Source of the DNA: Planctomycetota bacterium
GTDB lineage: Bacteria > Planctomycetota > UBA1135 > GCA-002686595
DNA length: 64,000 bases
NCBI GenBank assembly: GCA_029259595.1
Contig: JAJDEW010000010.1
Span: forward strand, 21,024-85,023
Direction: 5' to 3'
Below the pieces are notes generated by a model that was given only the letters and a program-made list of their open reading frames with translations, was not told the origin of the DNA and ran no database searches. The stretch's first letter is position 1, and each line of letters opens with the position of its first letter. Positions 9,558 to 18,460 of this stretch are shown piece after piece. Position numbers and translations under genes: made by a program.

Positions 9558-10076
9558 TCAGCGCAGCCCGGCCAGCACGAGGAGCGCACCAGCGAGCAAC
9601 GCCAAGAGCTGCAGCATCAGGCGGAAGGCGTTCGACGGCATTTCGCTCACGGCTCGTAGCCACTGACGCAGGGCGAGCCGCAGCCTCGGCCCGTTGCTCC
9701 AGTGAACCTGCCGACGCTTGGCGACGAAGCGGACCTGCAGGCACTGCAACTCGCGCAGGCGAGCCTCGGAAACCAGCCCGAACAGCGCCGGCAAGGGGTC
9801 GATGCACGCGGCGGCGATCCGGAAGCGGCGATGGAGACGGGTCGAGCCGGACCAGTAGCCTGTCCAGAGCCAGGAGGCGTAGTGTCCGAGGCAGGCCCCG
9901 CTCACGGGCAGGAACGGGATCAGGAGCAGCCCGACCGAACGGGTGCGGAAGAACACCGCCAGGAGCACGAGCTCGAGCGCCACGACCGTCCCCCAGGCGA
10001 GGCCCGTTCGGGAGGCTGCCGCGCGCCGGGCCGCGGGATCGGGGTCGAGGAGGCGTGTACGCATAGGAAGTTGCAT
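9558..10076 (-). CDS. Hypothetical integral membrane protein
   Basis: This 172-residue protein (168 if the in-frame ATG at 10064 is used) has two adjacent helices at about residues 25-65 (WGTVVALELVLLAVFF and VGLLLIPFLPVSGACLGHY), a basic amphipathic middle rich in Arg (LRELQCLQVRFVAKRR), and a final hydrophobic helix (LMLQLLALLAGALLVLAG) reaching the C-terminus. No family or catalytic motif was recognised. It is divergent from the HDAC-like gene and convergent with the small membrane protein gene. Confidence 0.65.
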   Translation of the reverse strand: MQLPMRTRLLDPDPAARRAAASRTGLAWGTVVALELVLLAVFFRTRSVGLLLIPFLPVSGACLGHYASWLWTGYWSGSTRLHRRFRIAAACIDPLPALFGLVSEARLRELQCLQVRFVAKRRQVHWSNGPRLRLALRQWLRAVSEMPSNAFRLMLQLLALLAGALLVLAGLR

Positions 10077-10271
10077 AAAGCAGAGCCAGACTACCCCGCG
10101 CTGCGCGAACGGTGACGCGCGGCGGACCTCGATTGCGGCCGGCGTCGTCCCCGGGGCCTTGGGGTCGGGGTCGAGGCCGGTCCTTTTTTTCCCGCCTTGG
10201 CCTCCGCCGCCCGCCAAGCGCCGCGTCGGTTTGACGGTGGGTCGGCGCAGGGGTTGTGATGGCCGCGTGCC

Positions 10272-11189
10272 ATGAGCTCGGAACGCCTCCACTTCGTCCT
10301 GCCTCCGCCCGGGAGCCTGGACTTCGGTCCGCACGTGTTCCCCGTCGAGAAGTACGCGCTCGTGCCGCGCCTCGTGCGGGAGGAGCTCGGCGTCGGCGCG
10401 GACCGCTTCCATCCTCCGGACGAGCTCAGGCTCGACGACCTCCTGCGGGTGCACGACCCCGCGTACTGCGACGACCTCGAGCACGCACGGGAGACCGAAG
10501 CCACGCTGTCGAGCGAGCTGCCGGTCGACGCGGGCGTGATCCAGGGCATCCGGTCCATGGCCGGTGGCACGGTCACGGCTCTGCGCCTGGCCCTGGAGCA
10601 CGGGGTCGGCTTCCATCTCGGTGGGGGCTTCCACCACGCCTTCCGCGACCATGCCGAGGGCTTTTGCTACCTGAACGACATCGCGCTCGCGATCGAGGGC
10701 CTGCGCGCGGAACGGGGCCTCGGCCGGGTCCTGATCGTCGACGTCGACGTTCACCAGGGCAACGGGACGGCGTCGATCTTCGCGGACGATGCGAACACGT
10801 TCACCTACTCGATCCACCAGGAGCGCAACTACCCGTTCTACAAGGAAGCGAGCGACCTCGACCGCGGGCTCGCGGACGGTGTCGGCGACCGGGACTACAT
10901 GCACGCGCTCACGGCCGACCTGGACGCCGTCGATGCTCGTTTCGATCCACAGCTCGTGCTGGTCGTCGCCGGGGTCGATCCCTACGAGTTCGACCAGCTG
11001 GGCGGTCTGCGCCTCACGCCGCTCGGACTCGAGCAGCGCGACGAGGCCGTGTTCCAGCGCTACCTCCGACGTGGCCTGCCCCTCGCCATCGTGCTGGCCG
11101 GGGGCTACGCGCGGACGGCGGAGGAGACCTCGCGGTTGCATCTCGGGACGGTGCGGGCCGCCCTGCGCGCGGCCGCGGTCGGGGGCTGA
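10272..11189 (+). CDS. Histone deacetylase-family (class IV/HDAC11-like) hydrolase
   Basis: This 305-residue protein covers the complete arginase/deacetylase fold. Catalytic features are visible: the tandem histidines in GGGFHHAF (121-122), zinc ligands Asp159 and His161 in DVDVHQGNG, the third ligand Asp236 in AGVDPYEFD, and the late glycine-rich LAGGYA with the transition-state tyrosine. Gln replaces the second His of the usual HHGDG, as in HDAC11-like and many bacterial members. The likely reaction is zinc-dependent removal of an acyl group from lysine, a polyamine or a small metabolite; the substrate cannot be assigned. It is monocistronic, with 195 bases to the divergent gene upstream. 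Confidence 0.9.
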   Translation: MSSERLHFVLPPPGSLDFGPHVFPVEKYALVPRLVREELGVGADRFHPPDELRLDDLLRVHDPAYCDDLEHARETEATLSSELPVDAGVIQGIRSMAGGTVTALRLALEHGVGFHLGGGFHHAFRDHAEGFCYLNDIALAIEGLRAERGLGRVLIVDVDVHQGNGTASIFADDANTFTYSIHQERNYPFYKEASDLDRGLADGVGDRDYMHALTADLDAVDARFDPQLVLVVAGVDPYEFDQLGGLRLTPLGLEQRDEAVFQRYLRRGLPLAIVLAGGYARTAEETSRLHLGTVRAALRAAAVGG

Positions 11190-11419
11190 ACCGCCCGCCG
11201 TGACCGGACCGACGGCTCCTCCCGGTTCGCGTCCTCGGTCCGCTTTCCGGAATTGGGTGTTCCTGGGGCAGCCCGAACCCGCCATCTTTTCCTAAGATCT
11301 CGGTGCGCCCGGCCTCGTCCCGGGCGCCTCGTCACCGCCCCCCGACGTCCGCGCATCCCCGGCCGCAGCTCGGTCCGTCGAACGCGCGTCGCGGGGACAC
11401 CCCTGCCCCCTCGTTCGAC

Positions 11420-12916
11420 ATGAAGACGTTCACCCGCCCGATCTTCCGGACCGTCCCGACGTTCCTCACCGCCTTCCTTGGACTGACCGCCAGTTCCGCC
11501 GCGCTGCAGGTCAATCCCTGCCAGGACACGATCACCTTCGAGCTCTTGCCCGCCGGTCTGCAACCGGCCCAGGTCTTCGGACAGAACGGCATCGGCCCGA
11601 TCGGTGTGAAGGGCACGCACCCCTTGCTCGGCGGCGGCGTTCCGAACGCGGCCGTCGTGTTCGATTCCAGCGCGCCCACGGGCGGCGACCCCGACCTGGG
11701 CTCGCCCAACGAGACCTTCGGTGGACCGGGAATCGGCCTCGCCGGTGAGCTGGGGAGTCCGTTCCAGAACGCGGTCGCGCTCGGCAAGATCCTCGTGTTG
11801 GCCGAGAACCTGGTCGATGCGAACAACGACGGACTGGTCGACGATCCCGATGACGCCAACGTGGTCAACGCCTCGATCGAGTTCGACTTCACGGCGCTCG
11901 GTTCGGTCTACATCGAACAGATCACGATGATCGACATCGAGACGACGCAGAACCCGACGCGCTTCCGGCTCTTCGATCCGCAGGGCGCGATGCTCCAGAC
12001 CGTCTTCCTGCCGCGTCCGGGCAACAACGGCGTCGCGACCGTCACGATCAACAACGGTCCCGTCGCTCGCGCCGTGCTCTTCATCGAAGGTTCGGGGGGC
12101 TACGACAACCTCCGCTTCCAGGTCTGGAAGGACTGCAACGCCAACGGAGTGCTGGATTCGATCGACGTCGGTTCCGGCGCGAGCGCGGATTGCAACGGTG
12201 ACTTCGTCCCCGACGAATGCCAGCCCGATTGCGATGCCGACGGCCTGATCGACGCCTGTGAAGCCGACTGCAACATGGACGGGACGCCGGACGACTGTCA
12301 GGCCTTCGTGGATTGCAACTCGAACGGCATTCCGGACGAGTGCGATATCGCCGACGGCAAGAACGATTGCGACGGCAACGGGATCCCCGACTCTTGCGAC
12401 CCCGACTGCGACAGCGACGGTGTGCCGGACACTTGCGAGCCGGACTGTGACGTCGACGGCATCCCCGACGACTGCGAAGCCGACTGTGACGGCGACAGCT
12501 TGCCGGACGACTGCGAGGACGACTGCAACGCGAACGGAACGCCGGACGACTGCGAGGGCTCGACCTCGACGACGCGCAACGGCACGGACGTGAACCCCGT
12601 GAGCTACACGCAGGTCACCCCGCCGGCCATCGGCACGAACTGGCTCCTGGCGGTCGACCTCGCCGGCAACACGGCCAGCATCGTCGCGATCAGCCTGACC
12701 GGCCCGACTCCGGGCGTCCTGTTGAACGGGGCCATCCAGGGCGAGCTCCTGGGCCTGCCGCCGTTCGCGACGGACGCCGACTTCGGCAACCACTCGATCC
12801 CGATCCCCGGCAGCTGCAGCCTGATCGGGTTGTCCTTCACGACCCTGGGCGCCGTCTTCTCACCGGGGACGGTGACGCTCTACAACGCGATCGACATCGT
12901 CGTCGGCACCTTCTGA
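11420..12916 (+). CDS. Secreted protein with tandem DCDxDGxPDxC calcium-binding-like repeats
   Basis: This 498-residue protein starts at the ATG at 11420, where a signal peptide follows directly (MKTFTRP then a hydrophobic run ending ASSAALQ). Residues ~30-235 form a beta-rich domain that includes an Asp-rich loop (NNDGLVDDPDDAN). Residues ~238-380 hold a run of Asp/Cys-rich repeats of the form DCxxDGxPDxC, reminiscent of thrombospondin type-3 and dockerin-like calcium loops. The C-terminal ~120 residues are another beta-rich domain ending in VGTF. It is probably exported or cell-surface and Ca-stabilised. Such repeats are common in planctomycete secreted proteins. A strong hairpin follows the stop codon. 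Confidence 0.85.
   Translation: MKTFTRPIFRTVPTFLTAFLGLTASSAALQVNPCQDTITFELLPAGLQPAQVFGQNGIGPIGVKGTHPLLGGGVPNAAVVFDSSAPTGGDPDLGSPNETFGGPGIGLAGELGSPFQNAVALGKILVLAENLVDANNDGLVDDPDDANVVNASIEFDFTALGSVYIEQITMIDIETTQNPTRFRLFDPQGAMLQTVFLPRPGNNGVATVTINNGPVARAVLFIEGSGGYDNLRFQVWKDCNANGVLDSIDVGSGASADCNGDFVPDECQPDCDADGLIDACEADCNMDGTPDDCQAFVDCNSNGIPDECDIADGKNDCDGNGIPDSCDPDCDSDGVPDTCEPDCDVDGIPDDCEADCDGDSLPDDCEDDCNANGTPDDCEGSTSTTRNGTDVNPVSYTQVTPPAIGTNWLLAVDLAGNTASIVAISLTGPTPGVLLNGAIQGELLGLPPFATDADFGNHSIPIPGSCSLIGLSFTTLGAVFSPGTVTLYNAIDIVVGTF
12131..12558 (+). repeat. Repeats encoding DCDxDGxPDxC units, 39-bp period in the last part
   Basis: Within the secreted-protein gene, codons for Asp-Cys-Asp-x-Asp-Gly-x-Pro-Asp-x-Cys recur about eleven times. 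The last four units (DCDSDGVPDTCEP and relatives) are exactly 13 codons each; earlier ones are spaced irregularly by insertions such as DIADGKN. Each unit has the spacing of a Ca-coordinating loop flanked by cysteines. Confidence 0.85.
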
Positions 12917-12945
12917 GCCGCAGGCGGTCGAACCGCTTCTGATGA

Positions 12946-12985
12946 CAGCGGCGCGTGGGCCCGGCCAAGGGTCCACGCGCCGCTG
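12946..12985. terminator. Probable bidirectional terminator hairpin
   Basis: A 13-bp perfect stem (left arm 12946-12958, right arm 12973-12985, core AGCGGCGCGTGG / CCACGCGCCGCT) sits between the ends of two convergent genes. Pairing can extend inward by three more pairs including one G-U. There is no long T tract, so termination efficiency is uncertain, but position and stability fit a shared terminator. Confidence 0.7.
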
Positions 12986-13001
12986 CTCGTTCGCCTCTCC
13001 C

Positions 13002-15338
13002 TCAGACTCCCATCAGGAGCCGGTAGGCGTCGGCCAAGCCGAGCTTCACCGTCGCTCCTGGCGAGAGGTCGAGCATCAGGCCCTGGGCGTACAGGAAGAA
13101 GTTCACGATCGAAGGGACGACCGGGATGACGAAGTCGACGGGGGCCGGCATGCCGGGGCCCGCCCACAGGCTGCCGCCCACGAGGAGCGGTCGCAGGATC
13201 AGCGGTCCGGTCTGGATCAGGAGCTCGCCCGGTCCGTTCATGCCGAGCGTCGGGACGTTGATCCCGCACGGGAACGTGGGCCACGTGCCGACGGAGATGG
13301 CGACCAGCGCGACCGAGCCGGCGGACTGCGTGCCGACCGGGTTGTCGACGCCGAAGACCATGGTCGAGCCGATCCTGGGCTCGCCGGAGACGATGCTGAA
13401 GCTGCCGGCCGGGTTGACTCCGCAGCCGATGGCGAGCGACTCGGCGTTCGGTGCGAAGCGGAAGCGGTCGACGTAGCCGAGCGAAGGCTGACCCGCATCA
13501 CCGCCGTTGCCCACCTGGATGGTGAGCGTGAAGGCGGTCGTCGGTGTCGAGCCGGGGAAGGTGGTCTCCAGGTTGACCGCCAGCGTCTCGCGCTTCGTCG
13601 CCGCGAGGCCGTGGATCGCCGAAGTCTCGTTCGCCGTCGAGAACGTGTCCTTGTAGAAGACGTTGACGGTCGTCGAGCCGTCGGAGATGTCGACGCTCAT
13701 CCAGTCGTTCGTCGTCGTCTGCATCGGCGGTTCATTGCGGATGAAACTCGCCTCGAAGAGCAAGCTCGGCGTTCCCGAGGGGTAGCGGAAGACCTGCGAG
13801 ATGCCCGAGCCGCCGACCGCGGGGCTGGTGACGCCGCCCGGGTTCGAGGGCGGGGTCGCGTTGTCCGAGCCGTCGGCGCTGATCTCGCACCATTGCGTGC
13901 CGCCGGCGGGCATCAGGAGGTCGCTGGCCACACCGGTCGGACGGATGACGTGCGCCGTGCCCTGGGTCACGGTCCAGGCGCCCGACGGCGCCGTTCCGGC
14001 CGTCTGGAGCTCGAAGTCGGGGTCCAGGAGGTCGGCGTCGACCGTGATGTAGCTCGGCTCGATCTGCGAGTCCGAGCCGCCCGGACCGATCGCCATGAAC
14101 AGGACGGTGTAGCTGCCCGGCTGGGTGTAGACGTGGGTCGGGTTCTGGAGGCTCGAGACCCCCCCGTCGCCGAAGCTCCAGCTCCATGCGGTGACGACGC
14201 CCGACGAGAGATCCGAGAAGGCGACCGACAGGGGCGCTTGGCCGCTCGTCGGCGTCCCGGAGAAGGCGGCCACCGGCGGCTGCTCGTTCACGGTGACGTA
14301 GGCGAGCTTCGTCTCGGGGTCGCTGCCGCCCGGTCCGGTCGCCGTCAGGGTGACGTCGTAGGTTCCGGCGGAGGCGTAGTTGTAGCTCGGGTTCTGCAGC
14401 GTGGAGGTGCCGCCGTCGCCGAAGGTCCAGCTCCAGGACGTGACCGCACCGCTCGAAAGGTCGTTGAAGGCCACGACCAACGGAACGGTCCCCGACGTCG
14501 GGCTGCCCGAGAAGTCGGCCACGGGAGCCGGCTGGTTCGCGACGATGTAGTTGATCTTGTTCTCGACGTCGCTGCCCCCCGGCCCGGTCGCGGTCAGAGC
14601 GACCGAGTACGTGCCGGCCGCGCTGTAGACGTGGCTCGGGTTTTCGAGCGACGACGTTCCGCCGTCGCCGAAGGTCCACGCCCAGGACGTGACCACACCG
14701 CTCGATAGGTCGCTGAAGGCGACGTTCAAGGGCGTCGTTCCGGACGTCGGTGTGCCCGTGAACTCGGCCACGGGCGCCGGGTCGGTCACCGCAATGTAGG
14801 CCACCTTGGTGTCGTTGCTCGAGCCGCCCGGACCGGTCGCCGTCAAGCTGACGTCGTACGTCCCGGACGCGGCGTAGCTGTGACTCGGATTCTGGAGCGA
14901 CGAGGTGCCGCCATCGCCGAACGTCCAGGCCCAGGACGTGACCGTGCCGGACGAGAGGTCGCTGAAGGTGACGTTCAAGGGCGCCGTTCCCGAGGTCGGC
15001 GTGCCCGAGAAATCCGCGATCGGCGCGGCGTTCGTCACCGAGATGTACGCGATCTTCGTCTCCGAGCCGGTACCCAAGGGTCCGGTCGCCACGAGCGCCA
15101 CCGTGTACGTGCCGGCCGCGGTATAGACGTGGGTCGGGTTCTGGAGCGACGACGAACTCGTGTCGCCGAAGTCCCAAGCCCAGATCGTGATGGTCCCGAT
15201 CGAGGTGTCGGTGAAGTCGACGGAAAGTGGGGCGTTGCCGCTCAGCGGGGTCGCGCTGAAGTCGACGATCGGACCTTGGGCGGCGGCGACGGTACCGAGG
15301 AAGAGCGAGACGACAAGAGTCGGGAGGAAGCGCTTCAT
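13002..15338 (-). CDS. Secreted protein with five tandem PKD domains
   Basis: This 778-residue protein has a signal peptide at its N-terminus (MKRFLPTLVVSLFLGTVAAA). Five PKD domains of exactly 83 residues follow in a row (residues ~24-438), each with the hallmarks APLxVxFxDxS, W(A/S)W(D/T)FGDG and GTYxVxLxAxGP. The rest is a ~190-residue beta-sandwich-like region and a C-terminal domain with IGCGVNPAGSF and LYAQGL, a tail I associate with exported proteins of deep-branching planctomycetes (recollection, not searched). PKD domains act as spacers or carbohydrate/protein-binding modules in surface proteins. No catalytic domain was seen, so it may be an adhesin or structural surface protein. An upstream in-frame ATG at 15500 is rejected because it would bury the signal peptide. 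Confidence 0.88.
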   Translation of the reverse strand: MKRFLPTLVVSLFLGTVAAAQGPIVDFSATPLSGNAPLSVDFTDTSIGTITIWAWDFGDTSSSSLQNPTHVYTAAGTYTVALVATGPLGTGSETKIAYISVTNAAPIADFSGTPTSGTAPLNVTFSDLSSGTVTSWAWTFGDGGTSSLQNPSHSYAASGTYDVSLTATGPGGSSNDTKVAYIAVTDPAPVAEFTGTPTSGTTPLNVAFSDLSSGVVTSWAWTFGDGGTSSLENPSHVYSAAGTYSVALTATGPGGSDVENKINYIVANQPAPVADFSGSPTSGTVPLVVAFNDLSSGAVTSWSWTFGDGGTSTLQNPSYNYASAGTYDVTLTATGPGGSDPETKLAYVTVNEQPPVAAFSGTPTSGQAPLSVAFSDLSSGVVTAWSWSFGDGGVSSLQNPTHVYTQPGSYTVLFMAIGPGGSDSQIEPSYITVDADLLDPDFELQTAGTAPSGAWTVTQGTAHVIRPTGVASDLLMPAGGTQWCEISADGSDNATPPSNPGGVTSPAVGGSGISQVFRYPSGTPSLLFEASFIRNEPPMQTTTNDWMSVDISDGSTTVNVFYKDTFSTANETSAIHGLAATKRETLAVNLETTFPGSTPTTAFTLTIQVGNGGDAGQPSLGYVDRFRFAPNAESLAIGCGVNPAGSFSIVSGEPRIGSTMVFGVDNPVGTQSAGSVALVAISVGTWPTFPCGINVPTLGMNGPGELLIQTGPLILRPLLVGGSLWAGPGMPAPVDFVIPVVPSIVNFFLYAQGLMLDLSPGATVKLGLADAYRLLMGV
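14025..15269 (-). repeat. Five tandem 249-bp PKD-encoding repeats
   Basis: Five in-register units of 83 codons encode PKD domains. Units 2 to 4 are the most alike, sharing long stretches such as TSWAWTFGDGGTS; the first and fifth are more divergent. This fits growth of the array by internal duplication, and the array may vary in copy number between strains. Confidence 0.85.
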
Positions 15339-15591
15339 GGAGCGGATCAAGCCGGGTTCGGGAGATGGGGACGAGTCCGCGGCGGGGGGGCCTCGGGGGG
15401 GAAGTCCGAGACTAGGGGCAAAGCAGCGCTTCGTGGGGTATGCGATGACGCAAAATGTGCCCGCGCTGCTTTTGCGCCGTCGAACCACGACTGCGGGCAC
15501 GTCGAAGACGTCTCCTTTTTCCGAATCACGCCCCGAACCGGCCTGGATCCGAGCACCCGGAAGCGAGCCGGCTGACTGTTTCAGAGGCCTG

Positions 15592-17466
15592 CTAGGGCCA
15601 GCTGACGACGACGGTGGTGTCGGGAGTGAGCTCGAGCGGGATGCGATCGAGCACGAAGCCGGCGCGGTACAGCACGAGGGTCGCTGCTCGTGGCGCGGTC
15701 AAGAGGAGATCGGAGCGTCCTGCGGGGAGCGGGATCGAGCGCAGCGCGCGCTCGGGGTTCGCGGCACGGCGTTGCGCGACCACGTTGCCGTCCGCATCCA
15801 GTACGCAAGCCGCCTCCGGCACCGGGCCGCCGAGCTGGGCTTCGAAGCGCCAGGCGCGCGCGCGAGTCGTGTTCAGCACGACCTCGCTGTCCCGTTCCGC
15901 GGCCGTGAGCTGGCGCTCGAGGGGCAGGATCCCCGCGGCCGTGACGGTGAGGGTGAGTGCTCCGTGCGGGATACCTTCGAATCCGAAGGCCCCGGTGGCA
16001 TCCGAGGTCGTCTCCAGCTCGCGACCTTCGCCGAAGCGGACGCGGATCCGAGCCGCTGCCAGCGGACGACCGCTCTCGCTCACGACTCGACCGGCGAGCG
16101 CCGCTGCGCGCCGCGCACCGAAGAGCAACACGATGTCGTCCCGGGGCGGAGTCAGGGGTTCGCTCTCGATCGTGCGTCCGCTGCGCTTGTCGGTCGCGCG
16201 CAGCACGTAGGGTCGGTCGAAGAGCCCCTCCAGGACGAACGAACCGTTCCCGTCCGTGCGAGCGGAAGCGGGCGAGGCCGTCTCCGGACGACACAGATCC
16301 TCGAGCCGCAGGTTCGCGCGCCCCTCGAGGGGCGTCGGATCGACGAGCGCGAGACGGACGCGACGCTCGGGTGTGCCGCCCTCGTCGAGCACGCGGCCGC
16401 TCAACCGCAAGGTGGCGGGGCCGAGGACCAGCTCGACCGACTCGACCGGGCTGAGCGTGCGCTGGAAGAGCTCGCCGAAGCGTCTCTCGACGGCAGGTTG
16501 GAAGCCGCGCACGCAGGCGACGAGTGGCGAATCCGCGAGCACGCCGGTGGGCACGAACGCGAACCCGCCGAGCTCGTCCGACGTCGTCTCCGACGAACCG
16601 AACAAGACGCGCGCACCGGGGACGAGAGTGCCATCGTCGTGGATCACGTGTCCGCGCAGTTCGCGCTGGAGGGGGGCGAGGACGATGACCTGATCGCTGG
16701 AGCGCGTGGCGAGCTCGCGGGCGTCGGAGGCGTGGCCGGCACGGTTCGTCGCCAGGCGATTGCCACGCAGGGCCGGTGCGGACGCGAACTCGAAGTGTCC
16801 GTCCTTTCCGGACTGTGTGCCCCAGGGCGGCCGACCGGCGCTGGCCACCAGCGCCGCGGCCTCGTACGGCAGCACGAGCCGCACGTCGGCTCCGGCGAGC
16901 GGGCGCTGGGCGGTGTCGACGACCCGGCCGCTGATCCGGATCGCCGGTGCCGCGACCAGGACGGGCTCGGCGCCACTACCGCAGGCCGATACGGGCAGCG
17001 GAGCGAGACAGGCCCACTTCGGATCGATCACGGTCAGGAGGAACGTGCGCTGTGGACAGGGGCAGGCGAAGCGTCCGTCGGCGTCGCTCGTTGCGAGGGC
17101 GGCGTCGGAGCCCGCGAGTCCGATCCCGACATCCGCCAGCGGACGTCCGTCGACGTCCTGGACGCGACCGCGCAGCTCGCGCCCCGTGCTCGCGGATGGG
17201 GAATCGCCCTCGCGTACGGGTCCGGATTCGGTTCGTGTGCCGAGTCGAGCCGCAGCGGGGGACGAGGAGCGAGCGGTCTGCGCGCCGTCCGCGACGACCG
17301 GCGTCGCGTCCCGGTCCTTGCCCGCGAGCGTCGCGTAGCCGAACCAGGCCAGGAGCAGGCCGAGGATCAGGACGACGAAGAGCGTGGGCGAGGTCGTACC
17401 GCCCTGCCGCGACGCGGCTCGCGCAGCGGCGCCCGGTCGGGCAGGTCGTCTCGGGACGGATCGCAT
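15592..17466 (-). CDS. Membrane-anchored protein with carboxypeptidase-regulatory-like domains
   Basis: This 624-residue protein has a basic N-terminus and one transmembrane helix at residues ~26-46 (TSPTLFVVLILGLLLAWFGY), so most of the chain is extracytoplasmic. The exported part repeats a transthyretin-like pattern: GRV(V/L)D, then RPLAxAxVR(V/L) and SDATGAFxFEGIP, at least five times (for example ELRGRVQDVDGRPLADV, ISGRVVDTAQRPLAGADV and LAGRVVSESGRPLAAARI). This is the carboxypeptidase regulatory-like/CarboxypepD_reg fold, non-enzymatic and usually structural or ligand-binding. The start used is the ATG at 17466 just before the membrane anchor. It is divergent from a lipoprotein gene and no partner is obvious. 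Confidence 0.82.
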   Translation of the reverse strand: MRSVPRRPARPGAAARAASRQGGTTSPTLFVVLILGLLLAWFGYATLAGKDRDATPVVADGAQTARSSSPAAARLGTRTESGPVREGDSPSASTGRELRGRVQDVDGRPLADVGIGLAGSDAALATSDADGRFACPCPQRTFLLTVIDPKWACLAPLPVSACGSGAEPVLVAAPAIRISGRVVDTAQRPLAGADVRLVLPYEAAALVASAGRPPWGTQSGKDGHFEFASAPALRGNRLATNRAGHASDARELATRSSDQVIVLAPLQRELRGHVIHDDGTLVPGARVLFGSSETTSDELGGFAFVPTGVLADSPLVACVRGFQPAVERRFGELFQRTLSPVESVELVLGPATLRLSGRVLDEGGTPERRVRLALVDPTPLEGRANLRLEDLCRPETASPASARTDGNGSFVLEGLFDRPYVLRATDKRSGRTIESEPLTPPRDDIVLLFGARRAAALAGRVVSESGRPLAAARIRVRFGEGRELETTSDATGAFGFEGIPHGALTLTVTAAGILPLERQLTAAERDSEVVLNTTRARAWRFEAQLGGPVPEAACVLDADGNVVAQRRAANPERALRSIPLPAGRSDLLLTAPRAATLVLYRAGFVLDRIPLELTPDTTVVVSWP

Positions 17467-17579
17467 GGTGGGGGGTGGCCGAGCCGCTCCCAGGATGCCG
17501 CCCGAGCTCGTCCACGGGAATCGGCGGCCAGGGTTCCGCGCATGTTCCCGCACGGAAGGCGGCCGTACAATCGGCCCCG

Positions 17580-18455
17580 ATGAAGGTCAAAACGCTCCGC
17601 TTGGGCGGCTCCGGGCTGCTGCTCGTGTCCTTGTTCCTGTTGTCCGGCTGCGGCGCCGAATCGGCGGCGGCACCCGGCCCCTACGACGCGGCCAGCGCGG
17701 TCGAGCCGGCGGTGTTCCTGGACGGGCGCGAGGTCGCGCGCCCGCTGCCCGCGGACTTCGACGGCCGCCGTCCGCTCGCCGAGCTCCTGGCGGAGACCGG
17801 CGTCGACGTGCAGGACTGGACGTTGGTCGAGCTGCGCGCGGACGATGGCCGTCGGATGCCGCTCGCGCGGCCGGCCGCGACCTGGCCGGACCAGGACCTG
17901 CTCCTGTTCCGGGACGAGGACGGGCGTTCGGCGATCGGGCTCTTCCGTCGACCGGATGCGACGATGCCTGAGACTGTGCTCGCCCTGCTCGCGGAGCCCA
18001 CGTTGCGCTTCGTGCTCCCGGCCTCGATCCGCGTGCACACGAGCGCCGTGCCGGAAGGGGCGGAGGGTGCGTCGCCCGCGCTCGTCGTGGAACTCGACGG
18101 GGAGGTGCTCGTGCGCTTGTCGCTGGAAGAGCTCGCCGCGCTCGAGGCGACGCCCCATACGGGGCGCGGCGAGGGAGACGGCCGCCGACGCAAGGGCGAC
18201 CGGGCCGGCCTCTCGAACACCTGGCCATTGGCCGATGTCGTCGCCTCGGTCGTGCCGCTCGAACGCGTTTGCGAGGTGCGGCTCTTCGACGCCGCCGGGA
18301 CCGAAGAGTCCTGGCCCGCGGACGCGCTCCGGAACGAAACCGCGCCGGAGGCCTTGCTCAAGGCCAACCGGCGCGGGGAGCTCGTCTTTCGGGTCGCGAG
18401 CGAAGGGCGCGAGCTGCGTGGCGTCACGCGTCTCGCCCTGCGCTCGTGCCCCTGA
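17580..18455 (+). CDS. Putative lipoprotein of unknown function
   Basis: This 291-residue protein begins with a lipoprotein signal (MKVKTLRLGG, hydrophobic stretch, LLSGCGA lipobox with Cys ~24). The mature part is acidic, with repeated short beta/alpha elements (VELRADDGRRMPL, LLLFRDEDGR) and a basic linker (RGEGDGRRRKGDR) near the middle. No enzyme motif was recognised. It is divergent from the carboxypeptidase-regulatory-like gene and ends four bases before the end of the convergent beta-propeller-like gene, so there is almost no intergenic space. Confidence 0.72.
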   Translation: MKVKTLRLGGSGLLLVSLFLLSGCGAESAAAPGPYDAASAVEPAVFLDGREVARPLPADFDGRRPLAELLAETGVDVQDWTLVELRADDGRRMPLARPAATWPDQDLLLFRDEDGRSAIGLFRRPDATMPETVLALLAEPTLRFVLPASIRVHTSAVPEGAEGASPALVVELDGEVLVRLSLEELAALEATPHTGRGEGDGRRRKGDRAGLSNTWPLADVVASVVPLERVCEVRLFDAAGTEESWPADALRNETAPEALLKANRRGELVFRVASEGRELRGVTRLALRSCP

Positions 18456-18460
18456 GGTTG

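Noticed and set aside
10182..10189. Run of T bases before the HDAC-like gene as a terminator
   Set aside because: Only a 5-bp stem with a large loop precedes it, and no plus-strand gene lies upstream that would need termination there.
12131..12558. CRISPR-like or other DNA-level repeat array
   Set aside because: Units follow codon frames, vary at the nucleotide level and encode Ca-binding-like loops; they are protein repeats.
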